The notes under the pieces: model-generated
What the model was told of the DNA's origin: nothing
The model's input: the letters and a program-made list of their open reading frames with translations, nothing else
The model's database searches: none
Program-made: the position numbers and the translations under genes
Origin: Imbricaverruca yamaguchii
Lineage: Eukaryota > Arthropoda > Thecostraca > Neoverrucidae
Length of the DNA stretch: 64,000 nt
Assembly: GCA_034440575.1 (NCBI GenBank)
Contig: JAOTOL010001569.1
Location: 1,011,001-1,075,000 of the forward strand
Reading direction: 5' to 3'
Shown: positions 47,393-60,644 of the stretch, piece by piece
How the letters are laid out: every line of letters starts with the position of its first letter
Numbering within the stretch: the stretch's first letter is position 1

Positions 47393-47625
47393 GGCTGAGG
47401 TCCAGGTGAGGCGGGTCTGTCCGGGATCCAGGTGAGGTTGGTCCCTCTGAGGTCCAGGTGAGGCGGGTCTGTCTGGGATCCAGGTGAGGTTGGTCCCTCT
47501 GAGGTCCAGGTGAGGCGGGTCTGTCTGGGATCCAGGTGAGGTTGGCCCCTCTGAGATCCAGGTGAGGCGGGTCTGTCTGGGATCCAGGTGAGGTTGGTCC
47601 CTCTGAGATCCAGGTTGGATCTGTC
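47393..47625 (+). repeat. 26/52-bp minisatellite containing repeated CAG|GTGAGG
   Basis: The 52-bp unit has two 26-bp halves, each containing ATCCAGGTGAGG or GTCCAGGTGAGG. Eight perfect CAGGTGAGG strings are present, then a degenerate CAGGTTGG. CAG|GTGAGG is a strong 5' splice-site-like motif. Confidence 0.9.
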
Positions 47626-48117
47626 TCTCTCAGCTGCGGGGTAAGAAAATAATCTCAGTCATATGTTTAGTTATAAATCGAGCACATTCGATTGCGTAGC
47701 TGATCTGCATGTGGAACACCCAACTGAATGGACAGCTCCGTCTCTTTCCGCTTGGAAGCCGGGACGATTTGCATGGCTAAGCATCAGCTCAGCACGGATC
47801 ATTTGAATCGGTCATAAATGATGCCGGCTTTAGAGCCAGTCACTGACGTGGAAGTGTCGTTCACTGATAGGCACCAAGACAGATGCAAGGCACGGATAAA
47901 AACTGTCAGTCATGGACACAAAACTACCAGATGCGGACAAAGCTGCAAGCGTGAAAGAAAACCGCCAAGTGGTAGGTAAAGTTGTTAAATAAAGGGTAAA
48001 CCGGCCAGGCATGGGACGCAACTGCCTGGAAAAGAAGCATTGTTAAATAAGGCGGAAAGATGTCAGATGCGAAACAAAACAGCCAGACACACATTGCGTG
48101 CAATGTTGTATTGGCTC

Positions 48118-48700
48118 GCTCGGGTTGTTTTCAGTATTGCGGTGGGTGGTGCAAACTCTCGTCAATGTTACGGTGGGTGGTGCAAATTATGGAAAATGTT
48201 GCGACGGTTGGTGCGGACTATCGTCAATATTGCGAAGGCTGGTTCAAACTATCGTCATTGCTGAGGTAGCTGCTGTGAACTATGGTAAATAGTGCGACAC
48301 ATGGTGCGGGCTGCGACCGATTTTGCGCTGATTGGTGCTGACTACGGACGACATTGCGGCCGTTTGCGTGGATATTGCGATGTTTGGCTGGGGCTGTGGC
48401 GGATGTTGAGATTGTTGGTGCGGACCGTAGTCAATATTGCCACGACTGGTACAGAGAATGGCTGATATTGCAGCGGTTGGTGCGGCCGCAGTCGGCATTA
48501 CGGCAGCTGGTGCTGACTTCCAGCGATATCGCGGCGGCTGGTGCCGACTACGACCATGATTTTGACAGCTGGCGTGAACACGGCCAATATTTTGCTGGCT
48601 GGTGTGGACTAGGACCAAGATCACAACAGCTGGTGCGGCTCTGCGGCCGATATTTTGACGGCTGGGGTCGACTGCGGCCCGGACTTCGATGTCTCGTGCG
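48118..48700 (+). repeat. Decayed 31-bp tandem repeat, ~19 units
   Basis: Units approximate GCGGCGGTTGGTGCGGACTA then CGGTCAATATT (31 bp). They can be followed from TTACGGTGGGTGGTGCAAAT and GCGACGGTTGGTGCGGACTA to GCAGCGGTTGGTGCGGCCGC and GCTGGCTGGTGTGGACTAGG. Divergence between units is high but the 31-bp register is largely kept. Open frames on both strands are artefacts. Confidence 0.8.
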
Positions 48701-50112
48701 TGCGACCAAAACACCAAAACACGACCCATATGGTGAGAATGGTCCGGGCATTGGCGGGTGATGTTTTGCCCACCTGCATCGCCGGCACGGGTCGTCCCGG
48801 AATAAAAATGAGCGTCGTACGTCGGAAGCAGTCGGGGCCATTGCTGAGGAGGGGGGGGGGGGGTCCCGTGCAGTCGTCAGGTCGACGGAAAAATGTCTGT
48901 CTCGCGCCACCGACTAGTGTCTTCCAGCTGCGCCTGGACAACAGCGGCAGATGCAGGTGTTGCTAAAATTTAGTTCCTTTTCCAGTGTTGAAGCACACAT
49001 CCAAGACGTTTGTGGAGATGTCATAATCAGCCGTTTGCCGAGTGGAAAAGTTCCAGTCCGTTGTAAACTTGGTATATTTTACTTCCTACTTTGCGTTACC
49101 TTATTCAGAAAACCCGGTGCAGTTCATGCAGCCTGGAATGACAAGGTCGACAACAGCCAAAGACGAATCCAAAAGGGTGAGCGGGACACGTTCCTTGCCA
49201 TGGTGGCATTGTGCGGAAATGTTGTAGCTCCCAGCAGCTTTTTCTTGTTCAATTCGTAACGAATTGTATTGCGATAATATTTCCAGAACCTCACACTTAT
49301 TCATTTATTGTTCCCATTCTAAGTCCGTTTTTCTGTCTTGGGTTGAATTTCATGTTTCTTTTTACTCATCAAGTTGTCTGTCGAATATGATTTGTTCTCC
49401 TCCATTCGGAGTAGGAGAAATCCTGCATGAGTGATTCGTTTTACCTGAAAAACCGTATATGCGTCGTACAGCTGTGCATCCGCGGGTACTCAGCAATGTC
49501 ATATTGAATAATATTGAATTCAATAATATTGAAACACATTTAATATTTCATGCACCATTCCGACTAATTCAGGTTCATTTAATGATGGCCAGGGGGCTAT
49601 ATATGCCATGCCGTTACGGCCGGTCACGAGTTTTTACTTGACCTGACCTGTGTAATTGACAGGGAGTGACGACGAAGGGCATCATCAGATTCACAGGGCT
49701 TCAATGAGTCCTGTTCTTATTTTCCGGTGTTTCTAATTGTAAAACGTTTTGTTATGTGGCCCTCCCAAACAAAAAGTTTAGCGATATTCGAAAATTTCAG
49801 GTCATTGGCCTGACGTGGAAGATCTCTGGTTGACCGAAAACTGTAAAACCGGGTACCATTCGTTTTCTCTTATAACGAGCAATACGCTCGTCTTTGTTTC
49901 GCGGCTCTAGCTCATCTAGGGGCCAAGGTACAAATATTGGCAAAAATACTCCATTGTGATTGGCAGGAAAAACAAAAATTGAGCGCGAATGATGTGCTCC
50001 AGGAAAAAATCATAGTTTTTGGTTGATTTGTACATATTTTGTTCCAATCAATCGATTGCAGGTGCAAACTCTTTGCTCACACGTGATTTGAATTTAATAA
50101 CGCACCTCTATT
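48701..50112. other. No supported gene; possible exon-like segment
   Basis: A segment at 49109-49176 is bounded by a good acceptor (TTACCTTATTCAG) and a GTGAGC donor and encodes a ~22-residue open stretch (NPVQFMQPGMTRSTT). I could not link it to a family. Confidence 0.25.
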
Positions 50113-50481
50113 ATGAGTCACTGTCACACCATGACGACACTAGTGTTTCTGTCGTGTGGCCTCCTTTCATGCTTAGTGTCCTCTGATGCTTCGAGGGAAA
50201 GGGCAAGCAATGTGTGCCCCATGGTTCATGACCTGGGCGGCTGTACCCCTGTCCTCAGCACCTGGTGGCACTGTCCCGGCATTGCATGCTTCCCGGTAAA
50301 CAGGGATTCTCCATACTTGTTCATGCTCAATAAGGCACATGCCAAGCAGTGGCGTCCTGGCCTTGCTCTTGTCCGTCCCAAAGACTGTCGTACATGGGTG
50401 GCGAGTGGCATATTTTTTTTAAGGATCCTTGCTCCCCTGTGGCTTGATCCAATAATTCAAACTTTTAACATGACATCCTAG
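50113..50481 (+). CDS. Hypothetical small secreted protein (uncertain)
   Basis: A 122-codon frame that opens with a plausible signal peptide: MTTLVFLSCGLLSCLVSS is hydrophobic after a short polar start, and cleavage could fall before DASRE. The mature part has cysteines in VCPMVHDLGGC and WWHCPGIAC, then PKDC. No family is recognised. A possible 5' splice site (CCCG|GTAAAC, near 50298) would end a coding exon in phase 0, so the frame beyond it may not be used. The 3' part (around 50450-50490) resembles sequence at 44335-44370, suggesting repeat material. A TATAAAAG at 50740 is too far downstream to serve it. Chance is a serious alternative. Confidence 0.25.
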   Translation: MSHCHTMTTLVFLSCGLLSCLVSSDASRERASNVCPMVHDLGGCTPVLSTWWHCPGIACFPVNRDSPYLFMLNKAHAKQWRPGLALVRPKDCRTWVASGIFFLRILAPLWLDPIIQTFNMTS

Positions 50482-52104
50482 GGGTGAACTCCAATCGAGT
50501 ACGGTTCGCCCACTGCCTCCAGTACTGGGCGCTCCCAATTTTTCTGCTAAAAAATCAACATTATTGGTGTCATGCACGTCCGAACAGGGTCCATTGTTTG
50601 AAGGGCCCGGACGATCATTTTTTCACCGGGTGTGGTTTTGAATGCATGCTACTCATTTATTGCTGTCAGTATGACAATTGTGTTTCGGAATATAAACAGG
50701 TGGAGAAGGCATCAACTATGCAAAATGTACTCAGCTACGTATAAAAGCTGGACTCTTGACTGCATATGTATGTTGTTGCCTTCAACTACATTGTATTTTG
50801 TTACCTTAGTGTTGTTGCTGATCTTCCATTTGATAATAATTGCTGTAATCTTTAGAAACCGTACTTAGTTCATTTGATTATTGCTTTGCAACAGCATCCT
50901 TAGCATAAGATAATTATTAGTATGCGTAATGATACGATTTGACTATAGGATTTAAAGTGATTGTATTTTTTGCCAGACCTGAAATTGTCAATTCAGGTAT
51001 TCTTATGCTGAAGTTGTGGTTCAGGGCTTCCCACCGGCTGCCATGATCCACGCCTTGGCCAATACATTAGTCATTGGTATTTGACCAGAAGTAAAAAAGG
51101 TAGCAATAAAGTGATAATTATGAAAATGAGAAAACATTGAGCATGAAAGGATGGCATAATAGTTTTGTTTCTTTCCTCTCAATTTCGGAAGGTCATCCTC
51201 ATACTGTTTGTGGCAAACTGACAGGTCATGTTTCGTCATCATGACTTGACAAGATTTTCGTCATAACATCAGAAGTTCTCTATGCCTCCAGGTAATGCCA
51301 CTGAATGTCTGCAGCGCCTACAAATAGCAATTGCCAAATTAAGTTTAGTTTGAGAGAAAACTCACGAGGAAAAGAGCACGATACGTATACTTGTATCACA
51401 TCTACGGATTCCGGCTTTCAACAAGCACCTCCTGCAATTCGTGCCGAGTATAGGTGGGCCATGCCGCTGGGACCATAACCACCGAGATATGCCAGATATG
51501 CCACATATGCCAGATAGCCACCTCAGATACGCCAGACGTACCAGTTATGACAGATAACCACCTCAGATGTGCTTGTGGCCATAACTAAGGTTAATGTCAT
51601 CGCCAACCGCACTCTGTGCGGCCATTTGAAGCTGTGCAATACAGCAATTATGGATTTAAGGAATGTTGTCTAAGAGCAAGTCATCCATTATCCTCTCTCC
51701 TTGGGTGCTGGATTCCTCGAAGGGCATAACAATATGCTGTACCGATCGTATGGCATATCGTATGCGACATGGCCCCTGGAAAGGAGGATAGCGGTGCACG
51801 AATAGGATAGTGGTGCTCTACGCCCCGCCAGCAAAATAGTGCGGCTGTCGGTCAGCTGTTGTACTAACTCTGACCCTAGCTAGTACTTTGGATGAGAGTA
51901 AAAATCACTGCTACTCGTTGAGCAGGGGCGGGGGGCTGACCGGACATCACCTGAGGGTCCCGCCTACGCCCGTCTCATACATTATTTACAGCGTGTCGTC
52001 CAGCAATTTTCCAGTTCGTTTGGCATCGCGACGTTCCTTTCGATGCAGTGGCACGATAAATCGCTGGTGACCTCCAGACTGCATCGTCCAGGTCTGTAGA
52101 GTAT
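50482..52104. other. No gene recognised
   Basis: AT-rich sequence with short AGATATGCCA-type repeats near 51485-51560. No supported gene. Confidence 0.45.
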
Positions 52105-54215
52105 GACATGGTGCGGGGTGTGTGACAGGGTACAGGATGTGACATGGCACGGGCTGTGTGACAGGGTACAGGACATGACATGGTGCGGGCTGTGTGACAG
52201 GGTACAGGGCATGACATGGTGTGGGGTGTGTGACAAGGTACAGGACGTGGCATGGTTCGGGGTGTGTGACAGGGTACAGGACGTGACATGGTGCAGGGTG
52301 TGTGACAGGGTACAGGACGTGGCATGGTGCGGGCTGTGTGACAGGGTACAGGACGTGGCATGGTGCGGGGTGTGTGACAGGGTACAGGACGTGACATGGT
52401 GCGGGGTGTGTGACAGGGTACAGGACGTGGCATGGTGCGGGGTGTGTGACAGGGTACAGGACGTGGCATGGTGCGGGGTGTGTGACAGGGTACAGGACGT
52501 GGAATGGTGCGGGGTGTGTGACAGGGTACAGGACGTGGCATGGTGCAGGGTGTGTGACAGGGTACAGGAGGCATGTAGGGTGTGTGACAGGGTACAGGAC
52601 GTGGCATGGTGCAGGGTGTGTGACAGGGTACAGGACGTGACATGGTGCGGGGTGTGTGACAGGGTACAGGACGTGGCATGGTGCGGGGTGTGTGACAGGG
52701 TACAGGACGTGGCATGGTGCAGGGTGTGTGACAGGGTACAGGACGTGGCATGGTGCGGGGTGTGTGACAGGGTACAGGACGTGGCATGGTGCAGGGTGTG
52801 TGACAGGGTACAGGACGTGGCATGGTGCGGGGTGTGTGACAGGGTACAGGACGTGACATGGTGCGGGGTGTGTGACAGGGTACAGGACGTGACATGGTGC
52901 GGGGTGTGTGACAGGGTACAGGACGTGACATGGTGCGGGGTGTGTGACAGGGTACAGGACGTGGCATGGTGCAGGGTGTGTGACAGGGTACAGGACGTGA
53001 CATGGTGCGGGGTGTGTGACAGGGTACAGGACGTGCATGGTGGGGTGTGTGACAGGGAAGGGTGACATGGTGCGGGGTGTGTGACAGGGTACAGGACGTG
53101 ACATGGTGCGGGTGTGTGACAGGGTACAGGACGTGGCATGGTGCGGGCTGTGTGACAGGGTACAGGACGTGACATGGTGCGGGGTGTGTGACAGGGTACA
53201 GGACGTGACATGGTGCGGGGTGTGTGACAGGGTACAGGACGTGACATGGTGCGGGGTGTGTGACAGGGTACAGGACGTGACATGGTGTGGGCTGTGTGAC
53301 AGGGTACAGGACGTGACATGGTGCGGGGTGTGTGACAGGGTACAGGACGTGGCATGGTGCGGGGTGTGTGACAGGGTACAGGACGTGGCATGGTGCGGGG
53401 TGTGTGACAGGGTACAGGACGTGGCATGGTGCGGGGTGTGTGACAGGGTACGGGACGTGGCATGGTGCAGGGTGTGTGACAAGGTACAGGACGTGGCATG
53501 GTGCGGGCTGTGTGACAGGGTACAGGACGTGGCATGGTGCGGGCTGTGTGACAGGGTACAGGACGTGGCATGGGTCGGGGTGTGTGACAGGGTACAGGAC
53601 GTGACATGGTGCAGGGTGTGTGACAGGGTACAGGACGTGACATGGTGGTGGGGTGTGACAGGTACAGGCGGGTGTGTGACAGGGTACAGGACGTGACATG
53701 GTGCGGTGTGTGACAGGGTACAGGACGTGGACATGGTGGGGTGTGTGACAGGGCACAGGACGTGACATGGTGCGGGGTGTGTGACAGGGTACAGGACGTG
53801 ACATGGTGCGGGGTGTGTGACAGGGTACAGGACGTGACATGGTGTGGGCTGTGTGACAGGGTACAGGACGTGACATGGTGCGGGGTGTGTGACAGGGTAC
53901 AGGATGTGACATGGTGTGGGCTGTGTGACAGGGTACAGGACGTTGCATGGTGCGGGGGGTGACAGGGTGCAGGATGTGACATGGTGCGGGGTGTGTGACA
54001 GGGTACATAATGTGACATGGTGCGGGGTGTGTGACAGGGTACAGAATATGACATGGTGCGGGGTGTGTGACAGGGTACAGGACGTGGCATGGTGCGGGGT
54101 GTGTGACAGGGTACAGGACGTGACATGGTGCGGGGTGTGTGACAGGGTACAGGACGTTGCATGGTGCGGGGGGTGACAGGGTACAGGACGTGGCATGGTG
54201 CGGGGGTGACAGGCG
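52105..54215 (+). repeat. 36-bp minisatellite, ~58 copies
   Basis: Unit GTGACAGGGTACAGGACGTG then GCATGGTGCGGGGTGT (36 bp). Variants are GACATGG/GGCATGG and GCGGGG/GCAGGG/GCGGGC, with irregular units near 52570, 53035-53060 and 53640-53760. Since 36 is a multiple of 3, up to 800-codon open frames run on both strands. On the minus strand one is continuous with a real Penelope-like remnant. Confidence 0.97.
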
Positions 54216-54239
54216 CGCGTCAAATCCGTGCACGGCAAT

Positions 54240-55010
54240 GAAGTGTTTTCCATCAGTTTGACTCGGCTCACTGTCAGTGAAACACTTCGGGAAAGAGATT
54301 TAACATTGGTACACGTGGAGGTTTTCATCTCACAGTTGTTCTTGTAGTGCCATGCCATAAGGAAGCATGGCTCGCGCGCGCTTACCGGGCGATTAATGAG
54401 CGGGCTAATCTGCCTAATATACAGCGTTTTTATTACTATAAGACGGCGCTTATCCGGCACCTTCGCTGGTGTTTCGCTGTTTCCACCAGTGTTTGTGCTT
54501 GTGAGTGGAGTGTAGTGATGCTGCTGGGGTGTGTCAGTGGGCCGCCGCTCTGCAGGTGCGTTGCGAGACGTCGGTTGAGCTTAATGGATGCACCTCCTAT
54601 ATGTGCACTCTCTGGTAGGAGAGCACAGCCATCCATGTTGGAAATACGACGCTTGGATTCTTGAGTGGCGCTGGATCCTGTGACGTGTGGTTGTTCATGA
54701 CCAAGGATGAGGTGATTGGATTCTGGTAGTAAATGTTCCATCTTATGTTATCGGATTGCCCTTTCGTCGTGATTACACCCAGTGACATGGCGTTTTTGTA
54801 ATACAAGTTGTTGGTACTGTCAGCCGGTTTCGGCTGTCGGACTGGAAGCCGGTGATTTGCGAGGGACTTTTTGACTTGCTTGTCGATGCGGGCTATGCGG
54901 TCGATGTCGATGGGATAATTGTTGTTTACTAGCGTTTGCTTTATTCTGGCGAGCTCGCGATGGAAGGCGGGCCATGTCCAGTTGTACTGGAGAGCATAGT
55001 GGACGTAAGT
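54240..55010 (-). pseudogene. Penelope-like element relic: linker and GIY-YIG domain, frameshifted
   Basis: On the minus strand three successive frames give typical Penelope-like segments. The first (about 55005-54600) has FHRELARIKQTLVNNNYP and later NIYYQNPITSSLVMNNHTS. After a shift near 54655 comes the nuclease region (AHIGGASIKLNRRLATHLQS). After another shift near 54460 comes the C-terminal helix region (RLIVIKTLYIRQISPLINR). The order (SLVM, then IG-T-like, R..RL..HLQSG, then IRQISPLIN) matches arthropod Penelope-like elements as I know them. At least two frameshifts make it inactive. Its 3' side runs into the 36-bp array. Confidence 0.75.
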
Positions 55011-56530
<1,520 letters not shown>

Positions 56531-56848
56531 TATCCAACGTTACTCGCTTTTAAAACTTGCTCTCGCTGGTTTGAAGTCTCTGTATGTGCATTATTATACT
56601 TATTGTGCTGGCCTTGTATTTGTCACGCTGTGGGAAGCTTTCGACACTATCCTGGGTTTCTACTTCTCTGTGTGATATTCTCCGTTGAACGAAACATTAA
56701 TTCTCGTAAACTGTCATTAACAAGGCATGTGCGAATAATGCATGTTAGACTTACCCATTGCACACAACTCCTTGCATTCACCGAAGAAATATCAGCATGC
56801 GTGACTCCACAGATGGCCATAGCTAATGAGCATTCCCGTCTATTTCAG

Positions 56849-56989
56849 CCCAGCTGTCCACGTCCACCGCATAACCTGTCCTATTGCAAGGACTGGGCAG
56901 ATAGGATTTCCGACGTCAAGTTCTGGCAGTCCACTACAAATGCTGACTTCGCACCTCCCAAGGCCCGATCCGTACCAAATTTGCTTCCG
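56849..56989 (+). CDS. Candidate internal exon, 47 codons, unknown protein
   Basis: A 141-bp segment bounded by a strong acceptor (CCCGTCTATTTCAG, with a CTAAT branch-point-like word 20 bp upstream) and a consensus donor (CCG|GTGAGT at 56989/56990). The frame is open across the exact exon, phase 0 on both sides, and reads like ordinary protein: PSCPRPPHNLSYCKDWADR, then SDVKFWQSTTNADFAPP and SVPNLL. Codon choice (AAG, GAC, TTC, TGG) is also protein-like. No family recognised. The donor and 3' codons lie in a 54-bp tandem duplication, so a second donor exists 54 bp downstream; reading through to it meets TGA after PVSV. A further weak exon-like segment is at 59269-59321 (CAACGCAG acceptor, GAG|GTATGT donor). 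Both need transcript support. Confidence 0.4.
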
Positions 56990-57093
56990 GTGAGTGTTTG
57001 ACGCCAGTTTTGGACATGCGAGGATGGCAATCATTTGCTTCCGGTGAGTGTTTGACGCCGGTTTTGGACATGCGAGGATGGCAATCATTTGCA
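56985..57093 (+). repeat. 54-bp tandem duplication containing a 5' splice-site motif
   Basis: TTCCGGTGAGTGTTTGACGC begins at 56986 and again 54 bp later. The copies differ by one base (CCAG/CCGG) across 54 bp, so the duplication is young. Confidence 0.9.
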
Positions 57094-60015
57094 GGGACGT
57101 AGAATGTCATCAGTCGCTGAAAAAAATGTCCGCGTTCTACGAGAGGTCCTGTTACATAGCCTCCCACGAGGCCAGGGAATATAGCATTTGGAAATAATTT
57201 GCTCGCATTCTGTTGCTCACTAAGCACTGCGATCATAACGTGGTGGTTCCTCAGTCACCAGTTTATCAGCACTGTTCGATATCGCAATGAACGTAATCTT
57301 GTACATAGATAAGGCAGGCTCTGTACAAATGCCTATCCTTTGCGATAATCTGACATATAATTTGTTTTTAAACTTGGTTGCATTTATTTATGTTTATCAT
57401 AACCTTGTTGTGTATCTTATTGCGATTCAGGTAAATATTGAGCAGGTCGTCGTTCTGCATGTCATTGCAGATGCTTCTTCTAACGTTGCTTTTCTCTTGT
57501 CCCGAAATACTCAGCTGACTTTTATTCGGTGCTATCAGTTTTTTCCAAATAACCGCACAAAAAGTGAGCTGTCTGTTGTATCTTTGAGTACACTCAACAT
57601 TTTTTTTAAAGACGGACAAGATTTCAGAAAAGAAAACGAATTTCATGCAAAACAAACTATGCTCTGGATATATAGGACAAATTGGGCTCAGAAAATCTGC
57701 GGTTGGCGATGACGCCCCCAAAGTCAATTGGATAATACGTCACGCCTGAGATGGTGATTTTTATCGGCCATGCCAACATCTGGCATCTAAGCAGTTTAGA
57801 ACACTGCTTAACTTGTTTATTATTCAGCATAATGGAAAACATATTGGCATGATCAGTGTCCATAATTTGGTGTTCATGTTGGGAGAAAAGTGCGTTTTAC
57901 CTACGCAAATAGAAACGCACACGCCACTTGTTTTGTTTAGCAGCGAAATTGCCATTTAATCGGGCTGCTAGACAATACGTCTCTTCGTCTCATTTTCCGG
58001 TCCGTTCCCCGGTGTCCTGTGTCACCCGATGCAGCACAGTTAAAAGTATAGCTAATCAACGCTTACCTACATTCCATCAGGCTATATTCCATCATTAATC
58101 ATTCATACATTCATCCATCATACATTCCATCAGGCTGACATTGCAGCAAGAGCGCTCCACTAATCACCCTGTGTCAATGAACCAAGATCTGACCGGGGCC
58201 GTCTGAAACAGGACATATGTTGACACACGGGAAATCATGTGTGTTGATTTAGTAAATTTTAATGTACTTTGTCTCCTCCCCCAATGAGGGCCCGTTGCTT
58301 CCCCAATTATTTCGTTGTTCAACTTTGGACCTCACGAACGGGGTCCAAAAACGATATCAGCCCTCTCATTGCCTTCATGTGTTTTCCCGCTCTCCCAAAT
58401 GATATTCGAAACTGGACACCCCTACCTGAAACATTGCCTTAGAACATTTCATCGGTTCCAAGTTTCCGTGGATAGGGTTTCGATCGACCCCCCAGTCGAT
58501 ACGTATGGCTGGACAAAACTGCCACCTCGGAGTGGGGTGATGGACAGACACACACACTCACATGCACACATTTAGCATCACGAATTAATATATTAAGCAT
58601 GCAAAGTTTACACTAACAACGTCTGAGAAGTAATCACGTCGCGCATACTAGTCATAGGTCCATCAAGAACCAAACAAGTCAACCACCAAGTTCAATTTGA
58701 ATCCGTTCGGCGAGCCCAATGGAGAAGAAGCGGAATAGTGGCATACAAGAAACTTTTGTGTCGACATGCTATGATTTAATGTTTATGCAACAGTACCATT
58801 TACTATGATCACCTCCTTGAGGTTAGACAAATATTGCAGAAAAAAAACTATATTCTCGAACAATTCTGATGATGTATCGTGCACGACACGTCATCAGAAT
58901 AAAAGAGTGCTTTGCTTTGCTGATTGGAGCGTGAATTTCGTCATGTTCGTGATTCTGACGAATTGCCGTGCGCGATAGCTTAATCGCTCCAAAATACATT
59001 CCCACAATTTAAATATTTTGTCACTTCAAAGAGAACGTCATATTGAATGCCACTGGCGTATTATCCTGCTCCTTGCAGCCGCACTGAAGCACATACCAGT
59101 TATTGCTTACTCCAGTGGGAGGACCAAGTGAGCTGCCAGCCTGTTCAGGGTTTCTGAACTGAAAGATAACATACAGGTACCGCGGCAGCACGTTCAAATA
59201 TATTTGTACACTGTACTTACCTGGACATCCTTGATGGATGTCCTATCTTACCCATCATACCAACGCAGGTCGTGAGGGCCGGAGAGATGCGAGCGAACTA
59301 CAAATTAAAATCGATCAAGAGGTATGTGGTACTTTATGATATCATACTAAATAACACTATTTTTCTTCAGTTCACGCTATGAACAACAACGTTAATAAGA
59401 AGCACAACAACAACAGAATTGTGAACAAAAATGTACCGGATTATTGAATAGTAGTATTGCTACTTATACAATACCGGCCATTCGAACCAAAACACAAGAA
59501 TACCTTCCATTATGTTATTAAACACTTCTTCATACGACCTCATCCATTTCTCCCTTTGAATAATTCGCAGCAGGTAACAACGTTCCGTCCTTTGTGGCGT
59601 GTCCATTATTTCACAAGAGCCGTTGTGATGTCAGGTAGAAATTCTTCGGCGATTTTTCAGGTATGTGGAGGGTGCAGCTGTGCTTAAGTTTCCTACCGGC
59701 GCCACAGCACACCAATGTTGTCTTGCAACTCAGAAACCCTAAAAACATCGGGAATGGCACTCTGGAAATTTTCCGTTGTGCTGCCAACTGACATAAGCAA
59801 CTACCCGACAGTATCTGGTTAACATCGTCCCATAAATGCTAAATACACATCGGCCTCGAAATAACAACTAATGCCACGTTTATTCAGATCCGCGATAACC
59901 CGGTGGATTTCAGTTAATGTGGACATAACACGGTCAGAACACAGCGTAACACCACGAGCGACGAGAATCAAATCCCCGACAACCGACCAACGGTGCGACG
60001 GATCACGTCGACCTG
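57094..60015. other. No further gene supported
   Basis: Unique AT-rich sequence with the hairpin at 58863-58900, a short CATTCCATCA repeat at 58070-58135 and a weak exon-like segment at 59269-59321. Confidence 0.4.
58863..58900. other. Near-perfect 38-bp palindrome
   Basis: ATTCTGATGA at 58863-58872 pairs with TCATCAGAAT at 58891-58900, and the centre TCGTGCACGA is itself palindromic. No terminator or RNA gene function can be assigned. Confidence 0.7.
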
Positions 60016-60090
60016 ACCACCACCACCACCACCACCACCACCACCACCACCACCACCACCACCACCACCACCACCACCACCACCACCACA
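60016..60090. repeat. (ACC)n trinucleotide microsatellite
   Basis: About 75 bp of perfect ACC/CAC repeat. Confidence 0.98.
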
Positions 60091-60394
60091 CTGGATGATG
60101 TCGGCGCGCTACGATGGTACGACTAAATGTCTATTCAGAAGTTTACCAACTTTCAGCATGGAACAATGGCACATAGCCAGGAGTGCACCGGTGCGAAGTT
60201 TATGGGGAGATTTCAGAGGAGTTCCTCATAAACTGGTGTGGGCGGAGGCGTGAAGACTTGGGGAGAAATGATAGGGTGTGTCTAAATTTAGAAGTGCTCT
60301 GTTTGCTATCAGCGACTGAAGAGTATATTGTTTCTGGCCACGTCTGCTTCGGAGGGCAGTGCTACTGGCGAGGTCTAGCTAGAAGCCGGCCCCA

Positions 60395-60565
60395 TCCGAC
60401 CTGGTCTGATGTTGACCAGCAGTACACCAGGGATGTGCTCCCATTCCACCAGAATTTCCGCCCCGTCTGACCTAGTCTGATGTTGACCAGCAGTACACCA
60501 GGGATGTGCTCCCATTCCACCAGAATTTCCGCCCCGTCTGACCTAGTCTCGTGTGGACCAGTAGG
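60395..60565 (+). repeat. 71-bp tandem repeat, ~2.3 copies
   Basis: CTGATGTTGACCAGCAGTAC recurs 71 bp apart (about 60407 and 60478), with a partial third unit after 60540. The copies are almost identical. Confidence 0.9.
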
Positions 60566-60644
60566 TGACCAGGAATGCATGGTTGGTGTGTCTGGCAGTT
60601 TCTCGATCACGGCGCGATTGTAGCGAGGCGGGAAGCAGCATATT

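Noticed and set aside
48928..48956. 29-bp exon-like segment with acceptor CTTCCAG and donor CAG|GTGTTG
   Set aside because: Too short and with a weak donor. Such pairs are expected by chance.
51982..54460. Open frames up to 824 codons on the minus strand and 320 codons on the plus strand
   Set aside because: Periodic 12-residue translations of the 36-bp array. Only the first ~40 residues of the longest minus-strand frame (54460 downward) belong to a Penelope-like relic.
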